DNA of 64,000 nt. It comes from Tumebacillus_A lipolyticus (GTDB taxonomy: Bacteria > Bacillota > Bacilli > Tumebacillales > Tumebacillaceae). Under the pieces are notes generated by a model. The model ran no database searches, was not told where the DNA came from, and saw only the letters and a program-made list of their open reading frames with translations. Position numbers and translations under genes: made by a program. The stretch spans positions 992,001-1,056,000 of the forward strand of contig NZ_JBHUIO010000005.1 in NCBI RefSeq assembly GCF_042682745.1. Reading direction: 5' to 3'. Shown piece by piece: positions 40,065 to 49,597 of this stretch. The first letter of the stretch is position 1. Each line of letters starts with the position of its first letter.

Positions 40065-40682
40065 GTGACGGTGAAAGTTCGTCCTTATACGCTTGCCGAT
40101 TTTGATGCGCTGCTCGACGTCCAGCGCGAGGCGTTCCCGCCTCCCTTTCCGGAAGAGCTGTGGTGGAAGCGCGAGCAGATCGCAGCACATGTCGAAACAT
40201 TCCCACAAGGGGCGATGCTCGCCGAGGTGGACGGCGTGGTCGCAGGCTCGGCGACCAGCTTGCTGATCCGCTATGATGGCAAGCCGCACACCTGGGCAGA
40301 AGTGGCCGACGATGGATGGATTCGCGGCAGCCATCGCTCAGACGGGGATAGCCTGTACGGGATCGACGTCTGCGTGCGCCCGACGTTTCGGGGAAAAGGC
40401 GTGGCCAAAGCGCTGTATCAAGCGCGGCTCGACCTGGTTCAGCAGCTCGGCCTGACGCGCTTTTTAGCCGGATGCCGGATTCCACACTTCCATCAGCATG
40501 CCGACCGGATGAGCGCCGAACAGTATGTGGAGCGAGTGGTCAGCGGTGAGCTGTACGATCTGGTGCTCTCGTTTATGCTCAAGCAGGGCTTGCGTCCGCT
40601 GCAGGTGATGGATCAATATTTAGAGGATGAAGAATCTTTGAACAAAGCGGTGTTGGTCGAATGGCGCAACCCGCATCGATAA
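40065..40682 (+). CDS. GNAT acetyltransferase (YhcX N-terminal half type)
   Basis: About 205 aa from GTG 40065, which follows GAGGAGGG at the right distance. RPYTLADFDALLDVQREAFP opens a GNAT domain, and YGIDVCVRPTFRGKGVAKAL is the acetyl-CoA loop. Bacillus subtilis YhcX joins such a GNAT to a carbon-nitrogen hydrolase; here they are two genes 22 bases apart. Substrate unknown. Confidence 0.85.
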   Translation: MTVKVRPYTLADFDALLDVQREAFPPPFPEELWWKREQIAAHVETFPQGAMLAEVDGVVAGSATSLLIRYDGKPHTWAEVADDGWIRGSHRSDGDSLYGIDVCVRPTFRGKGVAKALYQARLDLVQQLGLTRFLAGCRIPHFHQHADRMSAEQYVERVVSGELYDLVLSFMLKQGLRPLQVMDQYLEDEESLNKAVLVEWRNPHR

Positions 40683-40704
40683 ATGGGACTGGGGGAGTGA
40701 GGCG

Positions 40705-41583
40705 ATGACAACTCCGTTGGTAGGAACGGTGACCTATGAGATCTGTCCGCTGCAATCGAAAGAGGAGTATTGGCAGGCGGTACACATGCATGTGCACTCT
40801 GCAGCGCGACAACATGTGAAGCTGTTGGTGTTTCCGGAATATCAGACCGCCCACCTGCTGGCGCTGATGCCGGTGATGTCACACGCGGAGGCGGTCGCCT
40901 ATCTCGATAGCTTGACCGAAGAGTATGTGGAGGGGTTCTCCAAGCTGGCGCGGGAACATCAGATGACGATCCTCGGCGGAACGCACATCGTCAAAGAGGG
41001 CGATGGGTATGTGAACAGAGCGTACCTGTTCTATCCGGACGGTCGCATCGCGACGCAGAACAAAGTGCACACCACGCCGGAGGAGCGCAACGTTTGGCAC
41101 CTGAAGCCGGGCGAGTCGTTCGACATCTTCGAGACCGAGGTGGGCAAGGTGGCGATCCTGACCTGCTATGATATCGAGTTTCCCGAGACTGCGCGGATCG
41201 TGGCCGACCGCGGCGCGGAGCTGATCCTCTGCCCCTCCTACACCGACGCGGCTGCCGGATTCTACCGGGTGCGCTACTGCGCCCAAGCGCGGGCGGTGGA
41301 AAACCAGCTGTTCGTGGTGATGAGCGGCTTGGTCGGCAGCGTGCCCGGCGTGGAGCAGATCGACATGGCCTACTCGCAAGGCGCCGTCTTTGCGCCGTGC
41401 GACTTCCCGTTTCCCGCAAACGGTCTGCTGGCAGAAGGCGTGCTGAACGCGAGCATGGTGACGACCGCTCCTGTCGATCTGCACGCGCTGCAGGAGAACC
41501 GCACGCACGGGAACGTCTCGCCGTTTTACGATCGCAAGCCGGATGTCTATGCGGCCTGCGCGAGTGCGAACATCCTGCCTTGA
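40705..41583 (+). CDS. Carbon-nitrogen hydrolase (nitrilase superfamily)
   Basis: A 292-aa amidase-type enzyme. The Glu-Lys-Cys triad is visible in LVFPEYQTAH, NKVHTTPEER and LTCYDIEFPE. It matches the C-terminal half of YhcX-like fusion proteins. Together with the adjacent GNAT it probably handles an amide or amine metabolite; the compound is not identifiable. Confidence 0.9.
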   Translation: MTTPLVGTVTYEICPLQSKEEYWQAVHMHVHSAARQHVKLLVFPEYQTAHLLALMPVMSHAEAVAYLDSLTEEYVEGFSKLAREHQMTILGGTHIVKEGDGYVNRAYLFYPDGRIATQNKVHTTPEERNVWHLKPGESFDIFETEVGKVAILTCYDIEFPETARIVADRGAELILCPSYTDAAAGFYRVRYCAQARAVENQLFVVMSGLVGSVPGVEQIDMAYSQGAVFAPCDFPFPANGLLAEGVLNASMVTTAPVDLHALQENRTHGNVSPFYDRKPDVYAACASANILP

Positions 41584-41647
41584 CCCGCTGCACGATCCTG
41601 ACGGCGCCGCTCGTCAGATCAGCGGGGCGGATCGGCGCCTCACTTTT

Positions 41648-41674
41648 GCCTGCTCGGCTCACGAGCAGGCTTTT
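41648..41674 (+). terminator. Terminator of GNAT-nitrilase operon
   Basis: GCCTGCTCG-GCTCA-CGAGCAGGC followed by TTTT. Confidence 0.85.
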
Positions 41675-41784
41675 CCTATACATCCGTAATGTTCCTTACT
41701 GCAAAAAAGGAAGTGGCTTTCTATACTGATAGCGTGAAGAAAGCGGTGCGAGGGTACGATACAAGACAAGGAGGAGATGGAGAG

Positions 41785-42399
41785 ATGGCATTTCAGGTGA
41801 CGATTTTTTCAGACTACATCTGCCCTTTTTGTTTTGTCGGCAAAGGGGTTTTCCAGCAGTTACAACAGGAGTTTCCCATCGAGGCGACTTGGAGGAACAT
41901 CGAGATTCATCCCGAGACGCCAGTAGGGGGAATTGCGCTCGCCGATAAATTCCCCGGCATGGATCTTCAGGCGACGTTTGACAACTTGCGCCGTGCAGGC
42001 GCTCCGTACGGCATCCAGTTTGGTCAGGTCGATCGGATGCCTAACTCTCGCCTGGCGATCGCAGCCAGCGAGTTTGCCCGCGATCACGGTTCCTTCGAAG
42101 CGTTTCACGCGCGGGTGTTCGCCGCCTATTTTACCGAGGGTCGCGACATCGGGGAGCTTGACGTGTTGCTCGACATCGCGCGCGAGATCGGGCTGGATGT
42201 CGAGGCGCTGAAGGCTGCGCTTGCGACGAACGCCTATCAGGAGCGGATGCAAGCTGCCCAAGAAGAGGCGTACCGCTCCGGGGTGTCGGGCACGCCGACC
42301 TTTTTGATCAACGGCAAGTACCGGCTGGTGGGCGCACAGCCGATCGAGTCGTTCCGCAATGCGCTCAAGCGCATCGAAGAGGAAGCGTCCCGTGGCTGA
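41785..42399 (+). CDS. DsbA-family (FrnE-like) oxidoreductase
   Basis: A 204-aa protein from ATG 41785 (GGAGGAG upstream); a longer frame from 41689 has no SD. The thioredoxin-fold active site SDYICPFCFVGK lies near residues 8-19 and the cis-Pro loop SGVSGTPTFLING near 165. The absence of a signal peptide fits the cytosolic FrnE group. It overlaps the MFS gene by eight bases. Confidence 0.9.
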   Translation: MAFQVTIFSDYICPFCFVGKGVFQQLQQEFPIEATWRNIEIHPETPVGGIALADKFPGMDLQATFDNLRRAGAPYGIQFGQVDRMPNSRLAIAASEFARDHGSFEAFHARVFAAYFTEGRDIGELDVLLDIAREIGLDVEALKAALATNAYQERMQAAQEEAYRSGVSGTPTFLINGKYRLVGAQPIESFRNALKRIEEEASRG

Positions 42400-43585
42400 T
42401 CCTGTAGAAAAACAAGCGCTGTGGACGCGAGCGTTTGTCGTCACTTCGATCTCGAACTTATTTCTGTTCCTCAGCTTTCAGATGTTGATTCCCACCCTGC
42501 CGATCTTTGTGGAGCGCATGGGCGGCGATGCGACACAGGTCGGGCTGGTGATCGGCGTGTTCACGATCTCCGCGCTGTTGGTGCGACCGTTTGCCGGAAA
42601 GTGGCTCGATACGATCGGTCGTCGCAACGTGCTGCTGATCGGGCTCTCGCTGTTCATCCTCTCGGTGGTCGGCTATTACTGGATGACGGTCGTGTCGCTC
42701 GTGCTGTTGATTCGCGTGGTGCACGGCTTCGGCTGGGGCATGACGACGACCGCCTACGGAACGATCGCATCTGATATCATCCCGCCCAAGCGGCGCGGGG
42801 AAGGCATGGGCTACTTCGGCCTGTCGTCCAACCTGGCGATGGCCTTGGCGCCGCTCTTGGGCATCTGGCTCATGGATTCGTTCGGCTTCGGCTATGTGTT
42901 CAGCATCTCGACAGCGCTCGCCGTGACCTCGATGCTGCTCTCGCGGCTGATCACGATCCCGCCGCCGATCAAGCGGGACGTCATCCCCGATCAGGCGGGT
43001 GCGAAGCGCGAAGGGCTGTTTGAGAAAAAGGCGTTTTTCCCCTCCTTTCTGGTGATGTTTCTGGCGGTCTCCTACGGTGGCATCGTCAGCTTCATCACGC
43101 TGTTCGGCGCTGAGGTCGGGATCGCAAACGTCGGTTGGTACTTCTTTGCCAACGCTCTGATGGTGATGTTGGTGCGCCCGTTCGCCGGGGTGATCTTCGA
43201 CCGCAGAGGACATGCTTGGGTCCTGCTGCCCGGGGCGCTGCTGACAGCGACCGGATTGCTGGTGCTCTCCTACACCGACAGCTTGACGATGCTGATCATC
43301 GCAGCGCTCTGCTACGGAGCTGGGTTTGGCGCCGTGCAACCCTCTCTGATGGCATGGACGATCAACCGCGTGCCTCCACATCGGCGCGGGGCGGCAAACG
43401 GCACCTATTTCTCCGCCTTCGACCTCGGCATCGGCGCAGGCGCGATGCTGCTCGGCACCGTGGCGCAGCTGACCTCCTATTCGATGATGTATCGCCTTTC
43501 TCTGCTGTTGGTCGCAGGGTTTTTGGTCACCTACCTCATCTATCTGCTGCGCGGAGGCAAGATCAAAGAAGCTGCTTCCGAATAG
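42392..43585 (+). CDS. MFS transporter
   Basis: About 397 aa from GTG 42392. Twelve hydrophobic segments, the motif FAGKWLDTIGRRNVLLIG between helices 2 and 3, and the related VRPFAGVIFDRRGHAW in the second half show a major facilitator exporter of the DHA/YfkF-like type. Translation is coupled to the FrnE-like oxidoreductase. Substrate unknown. Confidence 0.9.
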   Translation: MADPVEKQALWTRAFVVTSISNLFLFLSFQMLIPTLPIFVERMGGDATQVGLVIGVFTISALLVRPFAGKWLDTIGRRNVLLIGLSLFILSVVGYYWMTVVSLVLLIRVVHGFGWGMTTTAYGTIASDIIPPKRRGEGMGYFGLSSNLAMALAPLLGIWLMDSFGFGYVFSISTALAVTSMLLSRLITIPPPIKRDVIPDQAGAKREGLFEKKAFFPSFLVMFLAVSYGGIVSFITLFGAEVGIANVGWYFFANALMVMLVRPFAGVIFDRRGHAWVLLPGALLTATGLLVLSYTDSLTMLIIAALCYGAGFGAVQPSLMAWTINRVPPHRRGAANGTYFSAFDLGIGAGAMLLGTVAQLTSYSMMYRLSLLLVAGFLVTYLIYLLRGGKIKEAASE

Positions 43586-43628
43586 AAAAAGCTGGCGTCT
43601 GCCTCCTTGCAGATCGCCAGCTTTTTTT
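43586..43628. terminator. Bidirectional terminator
   Basis: AAAAAGCTGGCG...CGCCAGCTTTTTTT between convergent MFS and pcp genes. Confidence 0.9.
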
Positions 43629-43630
43629 GT

Positions 43631-44278
43631 TCAGCAGACCTGTCCGCCGCCGATGGCGAGATCCTCCTCGGTCGTCGCCGCCGTCCGCACTGCGATCGTC
43701 AGCCCTTCGACGATCTGAGCGAGCGCCATGCTGGGCTGACCGGGCTTGACCACCGCCTGTTCGGGCAAGAAGGGGATGTGGATAAAGCCGCCGCGCAGCT
43801 GTGGGTAGGCGGTGGCGATCAGGTGGGACAGGCCATAAAAGATGTGGTTGCAGACAAAGGTGCCCGCCGTCTGCGAGACAGATGCGGGGATGCCCGCCTC
43901 GCGAATATTCTGCACGATCGCTTTGATCGGCAGGGTCGACCAGTAGGCGACCGGCCCCCCTTCGATCACCGGCTGGTCGATCGGCCGATTGCCCTCATTG
44001 TCGGGGATGCGCGCGTCGTCGATGTTGATCGCCACGCGCTCCACCGTGATGTCGCTTCGCCCTCCCGCCTGTCCGACGCAGATGACCAGATCGGGCCGCT
44101 CGCGCTCGACCAGCTCGCGAAGCTTGATGATCGCCTTGCCGAAGACGGTCGGGATCTCGCTCGTCATCAGCGCAACGCCTGCGATCTGCGCCCCCTCAAG
44201 CTTCCGCACCGCCGCAAGCGCCGGGTTGACCGACTCCCCGCCAAACGGGTCAAATCCTGTGACCAACACTTTTTTCAT
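43631..44278 (-). CDS. pcp: Pyroglutamyl-peptidase I
   Basis: A 215-aa cysteine peptidase (C15) that removes N-terminal pyroglutamate from peptides. The conserved start VLVTGFDPFGGESVNP, the Glu region DITVERVAINIDDARIPDN, the Cys motif SQTAGTFVCNHIFYG and the C-terminal His in GFIHIPFLPEQ form the catalytic set. It is the last gene of the 5-oxoproline operon and feeds substrate to PxpABC. Confidence 0.95.
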   Translation of the reverse strand: MKKVLVTGFDPFGGESVNPALAAVRKLEGAQIAGVALMTSEIPTVFGKAIIKLRELVERERPDLVICVGQAGGRSDITVERVAINIDDARIPDNEGNRPIDQPVIEGGPVAYWSTLPIKAIVQNIREAGIPASVSQTAGTFVCNHIFYGLSHLIATAYPQLRGGFIHIPFLPEQAVVKPGQPSMALAQIVEGLTIAVRTAATTEEDLAIGGGQVC

Positions 44279-44331
44279 GCTCTATCCCTCCTGTAGAAAA
44301 ACTGCTCCCTGTATCGAAGCTGATCCGAATC

Positions 44332-45288
44332 CTATAAAAAGACCAAGAAGTACATCAGAAACACGTTGATCAGCAGCAGCAGCACCGCGGTCGGGAATTG
44401 CGCTTTGATCACCGCATTTTTATCCGGCAGATCCAACAGGGCGGCCGGCACGATGTTGAAGTTGGCTGCCATCGGGGTCATCAGCGTACCGCAGTACCCG
44501 GAGAACATGCCGATCGCCGCCACCACGGCCGGATTGCCCCCATGCATGCTGATGATCAGCGGCAGGCCGATCCCGGCGGTGATCACCGGAAAGGCGGCAA
44601 ACGCGTTGCCCATGATCACCGTGAACAGCGCCATGCCCACACAGTAGGCGACGACCACCAAGAAGCGGTTGTCCACCGGGATCGCCCCGCTGACCAGGTC
44701 GGAGATCACCGCGCCGACGCCAGCTGCGCCAAACAGCGCCCCGAGCGTCGCCAGCAGCTGTGGCAACACAGAGGCCCAGCCGATCGCATCGACCAGACGG
44801 CGCGACTCGGCGATCGGCTGCAGCCCTTTGGATCGCGTCATCATCATGCCGACGATCAGCGCGATGATCGAGGCGACGCCGAGCGCCACCAGCGTCACAT
44901 GCTTCTGATCGAACAGAAAGGCGCCGCCGAATTGCAGATCTTTTAACCACACGGCGCCGATGATCGTCACCAGCGGGATCAGCAAGGCGGGCAGGAACAG
45001 CTTGTTGCCGAGCCGTTTCGCGCTCTCCTGCCGCTCCTCCGCAGTCGTCTGCTCATAGCGCCCGAGCCGAACGCCGCCAAACCCTGCGATCAGCACCATC
45101 ACGATCACCAAGATCCCCATGTACAGCGACGGGATCAGATTGCCGAACAAAAACGTGATCGCATACAGCCCCCAAAAGGCCCCGGTCAGCAGTCGCCTCG
45201 GGTTGCCGCGATCCCGAACCGACATCACGGCGATCACCGCCAAGAAAATCCCCGCGACATAATAGATCAGATCGAGCGAGATCCACAT
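44332..45288 (-). CDS. DUF979 membrane protein, probable 5-oxoproline transporter subunit
   Basis: A 318-aa protein with about nine membrane helices and the DUF979 signatures RGNPRRLLTGAFWGLYAITF and MHGGNPAVVAAIGMFSGYCG. DUF969/DUF979 pairs regularly accompany pcp and pxp genes. Uptake of pyroglutamate or its peptides is inferred from context. The gene starts six bases after the DUF969 stop. Confidence 0.85.
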   Translation of the reverse strand: MWISLDLIYYVAGIFLAVIAVMSVRDRGNPRRLLTGAFWGLYAITFLFGNLIPSLYMGILVIVMVLIAGFGGVRLGRYEQTTAEERQESAKRLGNKLFLPALLIPLVTIIGAVWLKDLQFGGAFLFDQKHVTLVALGVASIIALIVGMMMTRSKGLQPIAESRRLVDAIGWASVLPQLLATLGALFGAAGVGAVISDLVSGAIPVDNRFLVVVAYCVGMALFTVIMGNAFAAFPVITAGIGLPLIISMHGGNPAVVAAIGMFSGYCGTLMTPMAANFNIVPAALLDLPDKNAVIKAQFPTAVLLLLINVFLMYFLVFL

Positions 45289-45294
45289 CTTCGA

Positions 45295-45984
45295 TCACGC
45301 CTCCTTCTCGGTGCGCGACTCGTCCGCGACCCGCTTGATCTTGCGGTCGAGCATCACCAGTCGCGTCGAGTGGATCAAAAAGGCGGCGACCGCTGTGGGA
45401 ATCCCCCAGACGGCGATCTGCAGCGGCTCCATCCTGATCCCGTATTCATTGAAAAAGCCGACCATCAGCAGGATGGCGCCGATCGCGATGAAGATGTCCT
45501 CGCCAAAGAACAGCCCGACATTGTCCACAGCTGCCGAGTGTGCGCGAATCTCATGGCGCACCCGATCGGGCAGGCGGCCATGCTTCGCCTCCGCCGCCCC
45601 TTCTGCCATCGGCGCGACCAGCGGCCGCACCATCTGCGCATGGCCGCCCAGCGAGGTCAACCCGAGCGCAGCCGATGCTTCGCGCACGAACAGATAGAGG
45701 ATCAGCAGGCGGCCGGTCGTCGCCACCTTCACTTTTCCGATCAGGTTTTGCGCCTGCTCTTTCAGCCCATAGCGCTCCAGCAGCCCGATCACCGGCAAGG
45801 TCAAGATGAACAAGGACATGTAGCGGTTTTGCACAAACGCATCACCAAACGTGGTCAAGATCTTCTCAAAAGGCAGTTTGGCCGCAAGCCCAGTTGCCAG
45901 ACCAGCTACTGTCACCACCAACAGCGGATTGAAGCGCAAGGCGAATCCGACGATCACGATCAATACGCCAATCAAAGTCAGCAT
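45295..45984 (-). CDS. DUF969 membrane protein, partner of DUF979
   Basis: A 229-aa protein with five to six hydrophobic segments and the family motifs PLLVVTVAGLATGLAAKLPF, MSLFILTLPVIGLLERYGLK and ASAALGLTSLGGHAQMVRPL. It forms a probable two-component carrier with the next gene. Position between pxpA and DUF979 ties it to 5-oxoproline use. Confidence 0.87.
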   Translation of the reverse strand: MLTLIGVLIVIVGFALRFNPLLVVTVAGLATGLAAKLPFEKILTTFGDAFVQNRYMSLFILTLPVIGLLERYGLKEQAQNLIGKVKVATTGRLLILYLFVREASAALGLTSLGGHAQMVRPLVAPMAEGAAEAKHGRLPDRVRHEIRAHSAAVDNVGLFFGEDIFIAIGAILLMVGFFNEYGIRMEPLQIAVWGIPTAVAAFLIHSTRLVMLDRKIKRVADESRTEKEA

Positions 45985-46035
45985 GCTGTCTTCCCCCTTC
46001 TTGATGTCTCTACCTGCCGACCGAGTGAACTGTCC

Positions 46036-46797
46036 TTAGCTGCCGACCGCTCGGATCTCCACACCTGCCGCTTCCAGCAGGCGGCGAATGTGACCTGCAA
46101 ACGCAAGCGCATGCGGCCCGTCGCCGTGGATGCAGACAGTGTCCGCCTGAAGCGACACATCGCTGCCCTGCTGTGCGCGAACCTTCCCCTCGCTGATCAT
46201 GCGCACCACCTGGTCGGCCGCTGTCTGTGGATCGGTGATCAGCGCGTCTTCCTGCTTGCGCGAGGTGAGCGACCCGTCCACCTGATAGGTGCGATCTGCA
46301 AACACCTCCTGCGCCACGCGCAGACCGACCTGCTCGCCCGCCTTGATCAGCGCGCTTCCCGCCAAGCCGAACAGGATCAGCTCAGGTTGTACCGCATAGA
46401 CCGCCTCGGCGATCGCCAGCGCCAGCGTCGGTCGCTTCGCCGCCATGTTGTACAGCGCGCCGTGCGGCTTCACATGCTGCATCGTCCCGCCTTCCGCTCG
46501 CACAAAGCCGCTCAGCGCCCCCAGCTGATAGACCGTCATGTCGTACGCCTCCTGGGCGGAGATCTCCATCTCGCGCCGGCCAAACCCGACCAGGTCGGGA
46601 AGGCCAGGGTGCGCCCCGATCGCGATGCCTTTGGCGAGCGCCATCTTTACCGTCTTGCGCATCACCGCCGGATCGCCCGCGTGGAATCCGCAGGCGATGT
46701 TCGCCGACGTGATATGCTCCATGATCTGCTCATCAGTCCCGATCGTGTACATGCCGAAGCTCTCTCCAAGATCACAGTTCAGATCGACTCGCAACAC
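46036..46797 (-). CDS. pxpA: 5-oxoprolinase subunit A (LamB/YcsF family)
   Basis: A 253-aa protein starting at GTG 46797 behind GGAGGAGG. DLNCDLGESFGMYTIGTDEQ and ANIACGFHAGDPAVM are the hallmarks of PxpA, which with PxpBC opens 5-oxoproline to glutamate using ATP. It is separated from pxpC by 95 bases. Length is normal. Confidence 0.95.
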   Translation of the reverse strand: MLRVDLNCDLGESFGMYTIGTDEQIMEHITSANIACGFHAGDPAVMRKTVKMALAKGIAIGAHPGLPDLVGFGRREMEISAQEAYDMTVYQLGALSGFVRAEGGTMQHVKPHGALYNMAAKRPTLALAIAEAVYAVQPELILFGLAGSALIKAGEQVGLRVAQEVFADRTYQVDGSLTSRKQEDALITDPQTAADQVVRMISEGKVRAQQGSDVSLQADTVCIHGDGPHALAFAGHIRRLLEAAGVEIRAVGS

Positions 46798-46892
46798 GAT
46801 TCACACCTCCTCCGTTTTCATCTCGGTCAAAGCGCCGCCTTTGCAGCTGCTCACACCAGACGGCGCGGATGACCCCGCAGCAGCGCCCAGCC

Positions 46893-47888
46893 TCACAGCG
46901 CAAGTGCAAGCCGAAGCTTGGCCAAGTTCCGCTCTCGCTCCAAGAGCGCCGCATGCGCTTCCCCGATCGTCACTTGGCGAAAGCGCACGCTTCCCCCCGG
47001 CTTCACCTGTGCCAACAGCGGCAGGTCGGCGGTGATCACCTGCGCGATGCGCGGGTAGCCGCCGGTGGTCTGCCGGTCGGCGAGCAACAGGATCGGATTG
47101 CCCTCCTGCGGCACCTGAATCGTGCCGATCGACACCGCCTCCGAGATCAGCTCAAACGGCTTCGCAAGCTGGAGCGCCCCGCCTTGCAAGCGGTAGCCCA
47201 TCCGGTCTGACTGCGGCGTGACCGCATACGCCTCTTGAAAAAAGCGCCTCCGGCTCGCCTCGTCAAACCGTTCGAACTCGCGCCCCAACAGCACGCGCAC
47301 CTCCGGGGTGAGATCGTAGTTGGGAAAGATCTCCCACGCCGGAGACACAGGCTCGGCGAGCATCGGCGATCCGTTCGCTTTGACCCGCAAACGCTCGATT
47401 CGCTCCTCCTGCCTTGCTGTGCGAGCCCCAAGTTCCAACACGTCGTTGCTCTCTAGGGCACGGCCAGAAAATCCACCGATCTTCGCCCGCAAAAATGTGC
47501 TCTTGCTGCCCATCACCTGCGGAACGGACAGCCCGCCTGCGATCGCGAGGCATGCTCGACAGCCCGCCTTCGCCTGTTTCCATTCGAGGGTGCTTCCTGC
47601 CGCTACCCACACCGGCTGCCATTGCGGCACCGGCACGCCCTCGCGCGTCGGTGACAGATCACCGCCGCAGACCGCGATCAGCGCTTCCTCTCGAAAGTGC
47701 AGCGCCGGGCCGATCATCGTCATCTCCAACACCGCTTCCCGCTCGGCGTTGCCGACGAGCAGATTGGCCACCCTCAAGGCGAACTCATCCATCGCGCCGC
47801 TCACGATCACCCCGTGCTTCTGATATCCCTGCCGACCTGCATCCTGCACGGTGGTCAGCATACCCGGCTTTCTCACCTCGATGATCAA
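46893..47888 (-). CDS. pxpC: 5-oxoprolinase subunit C (KipA-like)
   Basis: About 331 aa from TTG 47888, nine bases after GGAGGTG; the longer frame begins with a GTG that lies before this SD. VRKPGMLTTVQDAGRQGYQK, SGAMDEFALRVANLLVGN and QTTGGYPRIAQVI are typical of the biotin-dependent carboxyltransferase/KipA domain. It forms the catalytic complex with PxpB and PxpA. Confidence 0.93.
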   Translation of the reverse strand: MIIEVRKPGMLTTVQDAGRQGYQKHGVIVSGAMDEFALRVANLLVGNAEREAVLEMTMIGPALHFREEALIAVCGGDLSPTREGVPVPQWQPVWVAAGSTLEWKQAKAGCRACLAIAGGLSVPQVMGSKSTFLRAKIGGFSGRALESNDVLELGARTARQEERIERLRVKANGSPMLAEPVSPAWEIFPNYDLTPEVRVLLGREFERFDEASRRRFFQEAYAVTPQSDRMGYRLQGGALQLAKPFELISEAVSIGTIQVPQEGNPILLLADRQTTGGYPRIAQVITADLPLLAQVKPGGSVRFRQVTIGEAHAALLERERNLAKLRLALAL

Positions 47889-47930
47889 ACGACCTGTCAC
47901 CTCCCTCACGTTCTCCTCTCCCGTTGAAGC

Positions 47931-48671
47931 TCACTTCTGTTGCGCCGTCCATGCGGCGTACTCCTCCGCCGTGATCGACTTAAACCGCACCACATCGCCC
48001 GCCTGCAACAGGCTGGGCGGATCGGCGTCGGGCAGAAAGAGCGGGATCGGCGTTCGACCGATCAACTGCCAACCGCCCGGCGTCTCGATCGGATACACGC
48101 CCGTCTGCCGCCCGGCGATGCCGACGCTCCCTGCCGGAATCTGCAGCCTCGGCGACGAGCGGCGCGGGGCGGCGATCCGCTCCGACATGCCGCCCAGATA
48201 GGGAAAGCCGGGCGCAAACCCGATCAGGTAGACCCGATACTCACCGCTGCAATGGATGCGCACCACCTCATCTGCCGACAGACCGTTGCGCTCCGCCACC
48301 TCCGCCAAGTCGGGCCCGTACTCACCGCCATAGCAGACGGGAATCTCCACTTCCCGCGCCTGAAAGGAGCCTGCATCCGGCATCTGTCGCACCACCTGCT
48401 CCACCATGTCGCAAACGCTTTCATAGATGCTCGAAACATCCCCGCTCGCACCTTGACCGCACCGTCTCACACTTTGCATCACCAAGAGCGGATCATAATA
48501 TACGGTCACCGACGTGAAGGCGGGCACCAGCTCGATCAGCCACGGAAGCGATCGCTCTTGCAGACACCTTGTCAACACCTGCACTCTGCGCTGGATCTGC
48601 TCGCCGATCACATCGCCGAAGTTGACGACCAGCGCCGCGTCCCCCAGCGGATATAGCTCATAAGCTTCCAT
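47931..48671 (-). CDS. pxpB: 5-oxoprolinase subunit B (KipI-like)
   Basis: A 246-aa protein with LYPLGDAALVVNFGDVI at the start and the conserved GFAPGFPYLGGMSERIAAPR and GSVGIAGRQTGVYPIETPGG blocks. Its Bacillus homologue KipI also inhibits the sporulation kinase KinA; that second role is possible but not shown here. First structural gene after the IclR regulator. Confidence 0.95.
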   Translation of the reverse strand: MEAYELYPLGDAALVVNFGDVIGEQIQRRVQVLTRCLQERSLPWLIELVPAFTSVTVYYDPLLVMQSVRRCGQGASGDVSSIYESVCDMVEQVVRQMPDAGSFQAREVEIPVCYGGEYGPDLAEVAERNGLSADEVVRIHCSGEYRVYLIGFAPGFPYLGGMSERIAAPRRSSPRLQIPAGSVGIAGRQTGVYPIETPGGWQLIGRTPIPLFLPDADPPSLLQAGDVVRFKSITAEEYAAWTAQQK

Positions 48672-48686
48672 CCCGCTCCCCCATTC

Positions 48687-49457
48687 CTAGCCTTGATACC
48701 CCAGTTCTCTGGAGATCGACAGCGCAGTTCGCTTCAGCTTCTCCGCCAGCTCTCCCAGATCATCCTGCTGGAAGCGCGCCTCCGGACCGGCCAAGCTGAT
48801 CCCGGCGACGGCGCACCCCGCATGGTCAAAAATCGGCGCGGCCAGCGCTGACGAATATTCTTCCAGCTCCGAGTGAGAGATCGCATACCCGTTCGCACGC
48901 GCCTCTGCCAACACTTGCCGAAGCTCCCCTTTATCTGTCAGGGTTCCCCGAGCGATCGGAACCAACTCCACCCTTTGCAAATACGCTTCCAACTGCTCTT
49001 CCGACCAATGGGCGAGCAAAATCCGCGGACAGGCACCTGCGTAGAGCGGAGCGCGTCGCCCAATGCGCGTGTAGACCCGCACCGGCTTATCGGTCTCCAT
49101 CTTCTCGATATAGATCGCGCAATCCCCATCGGGCAAAATCAGGTTGACCGCCTCGTCCACCTCATCGCGCAACCGCATCATGTAGGACCGCGCCACCTGC
49201 CGCACATCGAGTCGCTCCGCCACCAGCTGCCCGTACTGCAAAAACAGCAGCCCCAGCCGGTAGGAACCGTCCGCACTTCGCTCCACAAATCCCATCTCTT
49301 CGAGCGAACCGAGCATCCGATGGACGGACGACTTCGGAATGCCCGACAGCCGGACCATCTCCGGCAATGTCAACGACGCGTGTGCCAAAAAGAGTTCAAG
49401 CAGTTCTTTCGATCTCATCACCGTCTTATTCTTGCTTACAACCACATAGCTCACCAT
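48687..49457 (-). CDS. IclR-family regulator of the 5-oxoproline operon
   Basis: About 256 aa from ATG 49457; the frame is open to 49541 but that part crosses the likely promoter. Winged helix: ASLTLPEMVRLSGIPKSSVH. The C-terminal IclR effector domain contains DCAIYIEKMETDKPVRVYTR and YAGACPRILLAHWSEEQLEA. It lies 15 bases before pxpB, the place KipR holds in Bacillus. TTCGAAATATGAAACGAATG upstream may be its operator. Confidence 0.88.
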   Translation of the reverse strand: MVSYVVVSKNKTVMRSKELLELFLAHASLTLPEMVRLSGIPKSSVHRMLGSLEEMGFVERSADGSYRLGLLFLQYGQLVAERLDVRQVARSYMMRLRDEVDEAVNLILPDGDCAIYIEKMETDKPVRVYTRIGRRAPLYAGACPRILLAHWSEEQLEAYLQRVELVPIARGTLTDKGELRQVLAEARANGYAISHSELEEYSSALAAPIFDHAGCAVAGISLAGPEARFQQDDLGELAEKLKRTALSISRELGYQG

Positions 49458-49597
49458 CCCGAATTTCGGTACATTCGTTTCATATTTCGAATCTACTGTC
49501 AGAAAGTTTATCACAATCGTAAATAGATTGACAAGAATCATCCTGCTCAGTTTCTGTTACAATGATAAGATTACGATAACAAAAGGAGCTGGTCCCC

